Origin: Azophilus sp964638775
GTDB taxonomy: Bacteria; Pseudomonadota; Gammaproteobacteria; Pseudomonadales; Azotimanducaceae
Direction: 5' to 3'
NCBI GenBank assembly: GCA_964638775.1
Contig: CAZWZH010000004.1
Location: forward strand, 1 to 5,709
DNA length: 5,709 nt
Shown here: positions 1-5,709 of the stretch, piece after piece
Position numbering within the stretch: the stretch's first letter is position 1
Layout of the letters: each line of letters opens with the position of its first letter
Program-made: the position numbers and the translations under genes
Notes under the pieces: model-generated
What the model was told of the DNA's origin: nothing
What the model saw: the letters and a program-made list of their open reading frames with translations, nothing else
The model's database searches: none

Positions 1-119
1 CCGGCATCGGCAGGGTCTTCCATGCCTCGCTTTCAACCTCGCCGCCGTGGCCGACGCCGGCATGGCGTCACGCAGCCTCCCTGTGCTGCGCATGATGCGG
101 GCCACCGGCATGCCGCCGG
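1..119 (+). repeat. Left arm of a perfect 119-bp inverted repeat
   Basis: Bases 1-119 are the exact reverse complement of bases 202-320, by direct base-by-base comparison with no mismatch. The arm reaches the first base of the window, so it may extend further. Pairing ends sharply at 119/202, since base 120 (t) does not pair with base 201 (t). A 10-bp palindrome CGGCATGCCG lies at 106-115, close to the inner end. Confidence 0.97.
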
Positions 120-253
120 TAAGCAGCGACTGCGCCATCGCCAATCTCGACTTCGCGATGCGCTCGATGGCCGACGGGGATCATCTGGTCACCGCCATGT
201 TCCGGCGGCATGCCGGTGGCCCGCATCATGCGCAGCACAGGGAGGCTGCGTGA
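2..253 (+). pseudogene. Inverted copy of the KR C-terminus, carrying the KR tail missing from the main gene
   Basis: In plus frame 2, bases 2-118 translate to the same protein segment as the end of the minus-strand KR (from RHRQGLPC to RATGMPP). Bases 119-202 then continue with VSSDCAIANLDFAMRSMADG and DHLVTAMF. This fits the usual final helix and strand of a KR (small residue, Ile/Leu, Asp/Ala, Leu/Met, then a hydrophobic strand). After base 202 the frame enters the second repeat arm read backwards, gives nonsense and stops at 251-253. It is therefore a displaced piece of the same PKS gene, not a separate gene. Confidence 0.8.
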
Positions 254-3200
254 CGCCATGCCGGCGTCGGCCACGGCGGCGAGGTTGAAAGCGAGGCATG
301 GAAGACCCTGCCGATGCCGGACCACGGCCAAGCTGTCCAGAAACGCATTGGCCGCGCTGTAGTTGACCTGACCGGGATTGCCGAACGTGGCAGCCGTGGA
401 CGAGAACAGGACAAAGTGATCCAGCGCGAGGCCGGCGGTGGCCCGGTGAAGATGCAGCGCGCCGTCGGCCTTGGGCGCGAATACGCCGGCCATGGACTCC
501 GGCGAGATGTCGTCGAAGAACCGGTCGTCCAGGACGCCGGCGAGGTGGAAGACGCCTTTCAGCGGTCTTTCCAATTGGGCGATGCAGTTCCGGACGTCCT
601 CCTCCACGGACACGTCGCCCGGAATGATGTCGAATTCGATCTCCAGGTCCGTATTGGCGAGCGAGCTCGAATCGCGGATCCATTCGGCGGTTCGGCGGCG
701 GGCGGGGTCGCGATCGAGAAGCGTGACATGGCGCGCGCCCGCAAACGCCAGATAAGGCAGCAGCCGCAGCCCGAATCCGCCCAGGCCGCCGGTCACCAGG
801 TAGGTGGCGTCGGGGTCGAGCAGCGGCCTCGCATCGGCGACCGTGAATTCGGAATCGCCCGGGCCGGACGGCGCCTTCAGCACGAGTTTCCCCTGATGCT
901 GGCCGGTGGTCATCAGCCGGAGCGCCTTGGCATAGTCCCGGTACGGGAACCCGGTAACCGGTATGGCGGGCAATTCGCCCTGGTCAATGAGGTCCAGGCA
1001 GGCCGCCGACAGCTCGCGCGAGAGGATCGGATCGTCGAGCATGAGGCGATCGACGTCAATGGCGGCAAACCGAAGGTTCTTCCGCAACAGCCTGAGACCG
1101 AGCGCGTTGTCGGCATAGATGTCCACCTTTCCGATCTCGCAGTGCCAGCCGCCCGGTCGCAAGGCCTGGAGGCACAGCTCGATGTGATGGCCGGCGAGAG
1201 AGTTCAGCACCACGTCCACCCCTTCGCCCCCGGTTGCCGCCATCAATTCGTCATGCCAGTCGAAGCTGTGCGAGTCGAACGCCCCTCGCACGCCCATTTC
1301 CTGTAATTGGTTCCGCTTGGCCTCGCTGCCGGCGGTGGCGTAAATCTCGGCCCCGGCTCGCTCGGCGAGCGCGATGGCCGCCTGTCCCACGCCACCCAGG
1401 GCCGAGTGGATCAGGACGCGCTGGCCGCGGCGCAGCCGGGCCAGGTGGATCAGTGCATAGTATGCGGTGACGTAGACCGACAGGGACGACGCAGCCTCTT
1501 CCATGCTCAGGCGCCCGGGTTTCGCGAAGACCAGGTGTTCGTTGACCACGACACGGTTGGCGATGCAGCCGCCCTGTATGAAGGCAACCTCGTCGCCGGC
1601 GCTGCAATGGCGCACGTCAGGTCCGGTGCGGCGCACGACCCCGCTCGCTTCCATGCCGACCTCGCGACCGAGCGCAGAGCGTTCGTAGGCGAGCGCCGGC
1701 AGCAGCCCCAGCGTGACCATGACGTCCCGAAAGTTGAGCGCCGCCGCCGCCACGTCGATCTCCACGTCGCGCGGTCCGAGCGCCGGAAGCTGGCAAGTCT
1801 TCATCTCCAGGCCGGAAATCTGGCCTGCATTGTCAAGTGTCAGACGGTACGCCGGCTCCGTGCCGGCCGGCACACGGACATGGCGTTCCCGGATACTGAC
1901 GAGCCTCGGCGCCCAAAGGCGCTGTTGACGGATTGCCAGTTCGCGTTCGCGGAGGTCGCAACGGGCGAGCCAGGCAAGCGTTTCCAGGTCCCCGGCATCG
2001 CCCACGTCAACCAGGCGAAAGTCAATCCCGGCCTCTTCGCCGATCTCGATGGCCATGCTCCGGACGGCCCCCCATAACGCGCTCCCCCTTGGGTCCTCCA
2101 CGTCGTGGACGGCGCGGCGGGTTACCACGGTCAGTCGGCATCGGCTGCTGGCATGTTCGATCCGGTAGGGAACCAGGGCCTGGACAAAGGCGATGAAGCG
2201 CGTTGTCACCATTTCCCCCGTCGGGTCCTCCGGGTCCGTGCCGCAGAAAAAGTCGATGGCCTGCAAATCGGCCGAGTGCGGCCATTCATCGAGCGAGAGG
2301 TACCCGCCGGAGATCAGGACCTCTCCTGGAACGAAATGCACCCGTTCGGGGGAATCGAGACGAGCCGCCCAATCCGATGCAACGCTGTCCGTCTCTCCCA
2401 GCACCCATCGGGTGGCGGTGAGCTCCGGCGCGCCGGAGGCATCCGCGAAGGATTGGGGCGCCTGCAGCAGTGTGGTTCGCCGGCCGGCGCGAACCATGGT
2501 CCAGCCGGCCGCCGGTGAGATGGTGTCGTCTTCCTGATGATGCACCAGCGCCAGACCGCCCGCCACCGTCAGCCGGTGCGCCAATGCCCAATCCTCCGGA
2601 CAGTAGGTCGCCGCTTCGCGGTGCAGCAAAAGAAGTTCGGCGGCGCCCGCCCGTAGCAGGCCCTTGTCCAGTGACGGCGGATCGGCAAGATCGAGCCACT
2701 CGAAACGCAGCGCCGCGTCGTGTGCGTGGAATTCATCGTAGTGTTCCCTCGCCCGCTCCGGGGTTTCGCTGACCAGCCAGTACTCGGTCTGGGCGTCCCC
2801 GCGGCCGAGTTCGTCCAGGCATTCATTGAGGGCGGTCTCGTCCGATTCCCGGTAGCCGGCAATTTCAAGCACACGGCAGGAGCGGGGCATGCCCGATAAG
2901 GAACGCTGCATCGCCGCGATCAGTTCCGCCGGCCCGATCTCGCCAGATGGCAGCAATTCGGCCAGTGCCGGGCCATCGGGGATGAACTTCGGCTGCCAGG
3001 AGACCACGTGCTTGCTGTCCAGAACGTCGTTCCAGCGCGGATTGGACGTAAAGTACGTGTACTTGCCTATATAGGCGACCAATTCACCGGTGTCGCCGTC
3101 GTAGAAGCCGATGCTGCCGCCCGAGCGCTCACCGAGGTGCACCGAGTACTGCCCCCGTTCGTTCACGTCGAGCCAATCCTCTTCAGGCTTGGTCACGTGG

Positions 3201-5709
3201 CAGGTGATTCGCGGTCCGCTCGGCGGCTTGAGGAAGGTCACGTCCTCGGCGCGGCGGGGCACCGCGAAGAGATCGGCCCACTTGAGGAGATTGAACAGGA
3301 AAATCTGCAATCCTCCGTCGAACAGCGGGGGACACGAGACGTAGCCCTCGGCCTTGCCGGACGTCCACAGCGCCTCGTCCATCTCGATGTCGACGAGATA
3401 GGCCCGGGTGACGGTGTCGACCAGCACCCGCTGGATTGTCTGGAAGTGGGGACCATACTGGAACGTCTCGCTAAGGACGGCGTCGAGGCGTTCGTAGAAG
3501 TCGCGTTCGTCGGCGACGACCGAAGGCGCGAACCGGCTCCGGTCGAGGTCCGCCAACCGCGTCGGCACCGTCACCGGATGGTTGGCATCGGTCCGCCGGA
3601 CCTTGCCCCGGCAATGCAGCTCGCTCTTGGCATCTACATCGTAGGGCCGGGACGAAATGGAGAAGGTGTACGTGTCCGGCGAATTGGCAACCGGGTGGAG
3701 AGCGGTCTGCAGACGCACGGGAATCTTGGGGATGGGACAGGGCTGGAGAAATTCAAGTACTTCGATGTGGACGGGGACACCGTCAAGGGCTTCCAGGACC
3801 AGCTCGAGGTAGCCGGCCGCGGGCATGATAGCCGCATGATGGACGCGGTGGTCCGCCATCCAGGGAAAGTCGCGCTCCGACAGCCGTGCCTCGAACAGCA
3901 TGTCACCGGAGGCCACCTTGTGGCCAACCAGCGGACCATGTGAGTATTGCCCCTGGCGAACGAACATCTCGTCATCGCACATGACATCCATCGTCGCCCG
4001 GTCGTCCCTGGGATGCCCGGGCAGCAGATGCGCGATGGGCTCCGGGCGTGGGTACTGCGCCGCGAAGTCCAGCGCCACGCCGGCCCGGAACAGGCCTCCC
4101 AAGGCTTCGCGGGCGCCGAGACAGGCACCCGAGTCCCGCATGAGCGTCGGGATGCAGGCCGGCGCCGGATCGGCGGCCTCGAGGCACTGCGCGATCATGG
4201 GTTGCAGGGCGCCGTGCGGCGCGACCTCCAGAACCGCGCCCGGCTGTAGATCGCGCTGGACGGTTTCCATCGCCGCGGAGAAGCGCACGGTCCGGCGGAT
4301 GTTCGACCACCAGTATTCCGCGTCCAGCCGCTCCTCCCGCGCGCCGGTTACCGACGACACGAACGGCACCTCGGCGTTGAATTCGCGTCCGTCCAGGAAC
4401 GCCAGGTCTTTCAGTGCATCGTCCCGGAGCGGGTCCATGGCGCTCGAGTGAAAGGCTATGTTTCCCGGCAGCAGCTGAAACTGCAAATTGCGTTCGTCAA
4501 GTTCTTCCATGATCGGCTGCAGCGCCGCCTCATGGCCGCAGATTACGGTGCTGGCCGGCGCATTCTCGCAGGCTATCTCGACACCGGCGAGCGACCCATT
4601 CCCGGATCGGGCGGATGCTTGCAAGGTTTCCAGCAGGTCCTCCACGCCGGCGCGGTCGAGGCCGACGGCAAGCATGCGCCCGGAGCCGGCGGTGCGCTGC
4701 TGGAGCCTGGCGCGATGAAACACAAGGCGGGTGGCATCCGCCAGCGAGAGCGCCCCGCTCGCGTAGGCCGCCGCGACCTCTCCCGAACTGTGTCCGACCA
4801 CGCAATCGGGATGGACGCCCCAAGTCTTGAACCACTCCGCGAGGGCGCACTGCAGCATGAAGATCACGGGCTGGGCAAGCTGTACCTCGTCCAGTTCCTC
4901 CTGCGTGGCATTGAAGCACGCTTCGCGCAGGGAGACGTCCGAGTGCTCGCGCCAATGTTCCTCGATGGCGTCGACGACGCGGCGGAACACGGGATCGGCT
5001 TGGTAGAGATCACGCCCGCAACCCGCCCACTGCGTGCCCTGTCCGGAGAATACCATGAGCAGCCGGGGCGCCTCGTCATCCACCGTAGCGACCGGCGAAG
5101 GGTCTTCCACGAAAGCATCCAGCGCCTCGATCAGCGCCTCCCGGTTGGGCACGGCAAATGCGGTGCGGGCCGCGAAGTGGGTGCGCCGCCGGCTGAGGTT
5201 GCCGGCCAGGGTATAGAGATCGGCCTCCCGTTCGTCGACCGCACGGCGCAACTCCCGCGCGCTCTCGGTCAGACCGTCGGGCGTGCGTGCGGACAGCGGG
5301 ACCATGAAACCAGACTCGGGCGCCAGCGGCACCGACCAGATCCGCGGCTCCTGCGGACGATATTCCCGGACCACGCAGTGCCCGTTCGCTCCTCCGAAGC
5401 CGAAGGAATTGATGCCGACCCTGACGGGGCGATCAGGGAAGGGCTCGCACGCCGTCTGCACCTGCATGGGACAGCTCTCGAAGTCGATCTCCGGATTGGG
5501 CACCAGGAAGTTCCGGGAGATCGGCGCAAACGTGCGCCGCTCCATCATCACGAGCACTTTCAAGAGGGCGCAGTGGAATGCCGCGGCTTCCATGTGCCCC
5601 ACGTTGCTCTTCACACTGGCCAGACGGAGCGGCTCGGCGCGTTCAAAGCCGCCGAACGCCTCGGAGATCGCGTTCCCTTCGATGCGGTCGCCGACCACGG
5701 TGCCGGTCG
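68..5709 (-). CDS. Type I polyketide synthase, fully reducing (KS-AT-DH-psiMT-ER-KR), partial at 5' end, aberrant 3' end
   Basis: This is a large multidomain megasynthase that extends and fully reduces a carrier-bound acyl chain from CoA-derived extender units in the cytoplasm. Residues are numbered from the GTG codon at 5698, which is internal: the frame is open to 5709 and continues with Thr-Gly-Thr, the end of the KS motif HxTGT, so the real start is upstream of the window. Domains: KS C-terminus about 1-110, KS-AT linker about 115-211, AT 212-505, DH 586-880, degenerate methyltransferase 897-1100, KR structural subdomain 1140-1270, ER 1282-1608, catalytic KR from 1630. PKS homology ends at residue 1832 (base 203). 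Residues 1833-1876 and the stop at 68-70 come from a fold-back inverted repeat and are probably not native. The rest of the KR and an ACP are expected but absent. Whether the enzyme is iterative or one module of an assembly line cannot be decided from this fragment. The class is very secure; the product is unknown. Confidence 0.96.
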   Translation of the reverse strand, partial: TGTVVGDRIEGNAISEAFGGFERAEPLRLASVKSNVGHMEAAAFHCALLKVLVMMERRTFAPISRNFLVPNPEIDFESCPMQVQTACEPFPDRPVRVGINSFGFGGANGHCVVREYRPQEPRIWSVPLAPESGFMVPLSARTPDGLTESARELRRAVDEREADLYTLAGNLSRRRTHFAARTAFAVPNREALIEALDAFVEDPSPVATVDDEAPRLLMVFSGQGTQWAGCGRDLYQADPVFRRVVDAIEEHWREHSDVSLREACFNATQEELDEVQLAQPVIFMLQCALAEWFKTWGVHPDCVVGHSSGEVAAAYASGALSLADATRLVFHRARLQQRTAGSGRMLAVGLDRAGVEDLLETLQASARSGNGSLAGVEIACENAPASTVICGHEAALQPIMEELDERNLQFQLLPGNIAFHSSAMDPLRDDALKDLAFLDGREFNAEVPFVSSVTGAREERLDAEYWWSNIRRTVRFSAAMETVQRDLQPGAVLEVAPHGALQPMIAQCLEAADPAPACIPTLMRDSGACLGAREALGGLFRAGVALDFAAQYPRPEPIAHLLPGHPRDDRATMDVMCDDEMFVRQGQYSHGPLVGHKVASGDMLFEARLSERDFPWMADHRVHHAAIMPAAGYLELVLEALDGVPVHIEVLEFLQPCPIPKIPVRLQTALHPVANSPDTYTFSISSRPYDVDAKSELHCRGKVRRTDANHPVTVPTRLADLDRSRFAPSVVADERDFYERLDAVLSETFQYGPHFQTIQRVLVDTVTRAYLVDIEMDEALWTSGKAEGYVSCPPLFDGGLQIFLFNLLKWADLFAVPRRAEDVTFLKPPSGPRITCHVTKPEEDWLDVNERGQYSVHLGERSGGSIGFYDGDTGELVAYIGKYTYFTSNPRWNDVLDSKHVVSWQPKFIPDGPALAELLPSGEIGPAELIAAMQRSLSGMPRSCRVLEIAGYRESDETALNECLDELGRGDAQTEYWLVSETPERAREHYDEFHAHDAALRFEWLDLADPPSLDKGLLRAGAAELLLLHREAATYCPEDWALAHRLTVAGGLALVHHQEDDTISPAAGWTMVRAGRRTTLLQAPQSFADASGAPELTATRWVLGETDSVASDWAARLDSPERVHFVPGEVLISGGYLSLDEWPHSADLQAIDFFCGTDPEDPTGEMVTTRFIAFVQALVPYRIEHASSRCRLTVVTRRAVHDVEDPRGSALWGAVRSMAIEIGEEAGIDFRLVDVGDAGDLETLAWLARCDLRERELAIRQQRLWAPRLVSIRERHVRVPAGTEPAYRLTLDNAGQISGLEMKTCQLPALGPRDVEIDVAAAALNFRDVMVTLGLLPALAYERSALGREVGMEASGVVRRTGPDVRHCSAGDEVAFIQGGCIANRVVVNEHLVFAKPGRLSMEEAASSLSVYVTAYYALIHLARLRRGQRVLIHSALGGVGQAAIALAERAGAEIYATAGSEAKRNQLQEMGVRGAFDSHSFDWHDELMAATGGEGVDVVLNSLAGHHIELCLQALRPGGWHCEIGKVDIYADNALGLRLLRKNLRFAAIDVDRLMLDDPILSRELSAACLDLIDQGELPAIPVTGFPYRDYAKALRLMTTGQHQGKLVLKAPSGPGDSEFTVADARPLLDPDATYLVTGGLGGFGLRLLPYLAFAGARHVTLLDRDPARRRTAEWIRDSSSLANTDLEIEFDIIPGDVSVEEDVRNCIAQLERPLKGVFHLAGVLDDRFFDDISPESMAGVFAPKADGALHLHRATAGLALDHFVLFSSTAATFGNPGQVNYSAANAFLDSLAVVRHRQGLPCLAFNLAAVADAGMASRSLPVLRMMRATGMPPEHGGDQMIPVGHRAHREVEIGDGAVAAYRRHAGGPHHAQHREAA
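202..320 (-). repeat. Right arm of the 119-bp inverted repeat
   Basis: This is the mate of bases 1-119. It is the native copy with respect to the main gene, because its minus-strand translation is continuous with the upstream KR. The arms are separated by an 82-base loop at 120-201. That loop makes KR-like protein only when read on the plus strand. Confidence 0.97.
203..811 (-). other. Catalytic ketoreductase domain, B-type, truncated at its C-terminus
   Basis: KR reduces the 3-keto group with NADPH. The Rossmann motif VTGGLGGFG is at residues 1635-1643. The HLAGVLDDRFF segment at 1718-1728 contains the LDD motif of B-type KRs, which predicts a 3R (D) hydroxyl intermediate. The catalytic set is present: Lys1743 (PKADG), Ser1767 (FSSTAA), Tyr1780 and Asn1784 (NYSAAN). 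The usual domain ending after GMASR begins, then genuine KR sequence stops at residue 1832, where the inverted repeat loop starts. The missing end is found on the plus strand at bases 119-202. Confidence 0.93.
875..1855 (-). other. Enoylreductase domain (MDR family)
   Basis: ER reduces the enoyl chain to the saturated acyl chain with NADPH. Residues 1282-1608 have the medium-chain dehydrogenase/reductase pattern: LNFRDVMVTLGLLP at 1321-1334, REVGMEASGVV at 1345-1355, and the NADPH-binding HSALGGVGQAAIALAE at 1431-1446. The segments VDVVLNSLAG at 1494-1503 and QGKLVLK at 1602-1608 close the domain. At the position equivalent to the Tyr of LGxYP, which in modular PKS ERs directs 2S methyl stereochemistry, the residue is Leu1333. 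With a malonyl-type AT and a decayed MT, this would have no stereochemical effect on the product. The domain looks intact. Confidence 0.94.
1889..2281 (-). other. Ketoreductase structural subdomain (KRs)
   Basis: In fully reducing modules the non-catalytic half of the KR is separated from the catalytic half by the ER. Residues 1140-1270 fit this subdomain: RLTVVTRRAV at 1188-1197, ALWGAVRSMAIEI at 1207-1219, DFRLVDVGDAGDLETLAWLA at 1226-1245, and ERELAIRQQRLWAPRLV at 1251-1267. Its place directly before the ER supports the KRs-ER-KRc layout. The subdomain stabilises the KR and has no nucleotide-binding site of its own. Confidence 0.87.
2399..3010 (-). other. Degenerate C-methyltransferase-like region (psi-MT) between DH and ER
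   Basis: About 200 residues (897-1100) lie between the DH and the KR structural subdomain, where highly reducing PKSs carry a C-methyltransferase and animal FAS carries a pseudo-methyltransferase. The order of recognisable segments follows a SAM-methyltransferase fold. RVLEIAGYRESD at 942-953 sits at motif I. EYWLVSETPERAREHYDEF at 972-990 and RFEWLDLADPP at 998-1008 resemble the cMT stretch that follows it. ELLLLHRE at 1021-1028 with AGGLALVHHQED at 1046-1057 resembles the later strands. The glycine-rich SAM loop (ExGxGxG) is missing, and the region is shorter than active cMT domains. I infer a non-catalytic structural remnant. An unusually long KR structural region is the alternative. Confidence 0.68.
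3059..3943 (-). other. Dehydratase domain (double hotdog) with an altered active-site motif
   Basis: DH removes water from the 3-hydroxyacyl chain to give the trans enoyl chain. The N-terminal hotdog starts with HGPLVGH at residues 587-593. The catalytic His is His617 in PWMADHRVHHAAIMPAAGY, but the consensus HxxxGxxxxP reads H-RVH-H-AAIM-P, with His621 where Gly is normal. The two His codons at 3836-3841 are clear in the nucleotide sequence. The C-terminal hotdog has YGPHFQ at 748-753 and the catalytic Asp motif FDGGLQ at 793-798 (Asp794, Gln798), matching the usual DxxxQ. Both catalytic residues are present, so activity is plausible despite the Gly-to-His change. Confidence 0.9.
4184..5065 (-). 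other. Acyltransferase domain, malonyl-CoA type signatures
   Basis: AT loads the extender unit from acyl-CoA onto the ACP. The entry motif FSGQGTQWAG is at residues 217-226. The nucleophile motif GHSSGE at 302-307 puts the catalytic Ser at 304. The specificity motif before the second catalytic residue reads IAFH at 414-417 (catalytic His417). In established AT fingerprints xAFH, typically HAFH, goes with malonyl-CoA, while YASH goes with methylmalonyl-CoA. GHSSG also lacks the Gln typical of methylmalonyl ATs. The first position is Ile rather than His, so the malonyl assignment is likely but not certain. The domain is full length, with the usual WWSNIRRTVRFSAAME segment at 463-478. Confidence 0.93.
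5369..5709 (-). other. Ketosynthase domain, C-terminal fragment
   Basis: KS carries out decarboxylative Claisen condensation. Only the C-terminal third is present. The frame enters in the TGT of the HxTGT motif, followed by VGDRIEG. The Lys/His motif is at residues 30-35 (SVKSNVGHMEAAA region, with catalytic His35). The closing motif INSFGFGGANGH is at residues 96-107. The nucleophilic Cys and the first active-site His lie beyond base 5709, so activity of this domain cannot be judged fully. After GHMEAAA the sequence has Phe-His-Cys where most modular KSs have a glycine-starting segment such as GVAG. This may mark a particular KS subclade. Confidence 0.95.

Noticed and set aside
120..201. Loop of the inverted repeat as a regulatory RNA or terminator hairpin
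   Set aside because: The arms are 119 bp of coding sequence with no U-tract, far longer than a terminator stem, and the loop translates as a KR C-terminus.
1..320. Inverted repeat as the terminal repeats of an insertion sequence or MITE
   Set aside because: Both arms are PKS coding sequence and the loop is KR coding sequence. There is no transposase, target duplication or element-like terminus.
314..1306. 330-residue plus-strand open frame antisense to the ER/KR region
   Set aside because: It lies fully opposite well-conserved ER and KR coding sequence, has a composition biased to Arg/Gly/Glu/Val, and shows no domain I recognise. It is a high-GC shadow frame.
1307..2077. 256-residue plus-strand open frame antisense to the KRs/ER region
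   Set aside because: It is opposite clear ER coding sequence and has no recognisable motif. It is a shadow frame.
3008..3943. 311-residue plus-strand open frame antisense to the DH region
   Set aside because: It is opposite conserved DH motifs and has no family signature. Long antisense frames are expected at this GC content.
5696..5698. GTG as the start codon of the PKS
   Set aside because: It encodes an internal Val in the KS motif TGTVVGDRIEG, and the frame stays open to the window end, so it is not a start.

Overview
The window lies almost entirely inside one very large gene read on the minus strand: a type I polyketide synthase (PKS). It is open at its 5' end (window position 5709) and runs without a frameshift or internal stop through about 5.5 kb. 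The DNA is visibly GC-rich, with long open shadow frames on both strands, as in a high-GC bacterium. The compact unbroken reading frame argues against an intron-rich eukaryote. I cannot assign a genus from the sequence.

Reading in the gene's direction (high to low coordinates), the domains are: the C-terminal end of a ketosynthase (KS; its N-terminal part with the active-site Cys lies outside the window), an acyltransferase (AT) with malonyl-type signatures, a dehydratase (DH), a region that looks like a decayed C-methyltransferase (psi-MT), the structural half of the ketoreductase (KRs), an enoylreductase (ER), and a catalytic ketoreductase (KR) of B type. No acyl carrier protein (ACP) is reached. 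This order, KS-AT-DH-(psi-MT)-ER-KR-[ACP], is that of a fully reducing module or single-module iterative synthase, comparable in layout to animal fatty acid synthase and fungal highly reducing PKSs. If all domains work, each elongation would add a saturated, unbranched two-carbon unit.

The low-coordinate end is abnormal. Bases 1-119 are a perfect reverse complement of bases 202-320, separated by 82 bases. The minus-strand frame is normal KR sequence down to base 203, then turns into 44 residues that do not look like PKS and stops at 68-70. The expected continuation of the KR is instead found on the plus strand, in bases 119-202. The simplest reading is a fold-back (inverted chimera) at the end of an assembled or amplified fragment. 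A genuine inverted duplication is the alternative. The C-terminal tail and stop codon of the main frame should therefore not be trusted.

No RNA gene, CRISPR array, insertion sequence, promoter or terminator was found. Apart from the fold-back, every stretch is inside the PKS frame.
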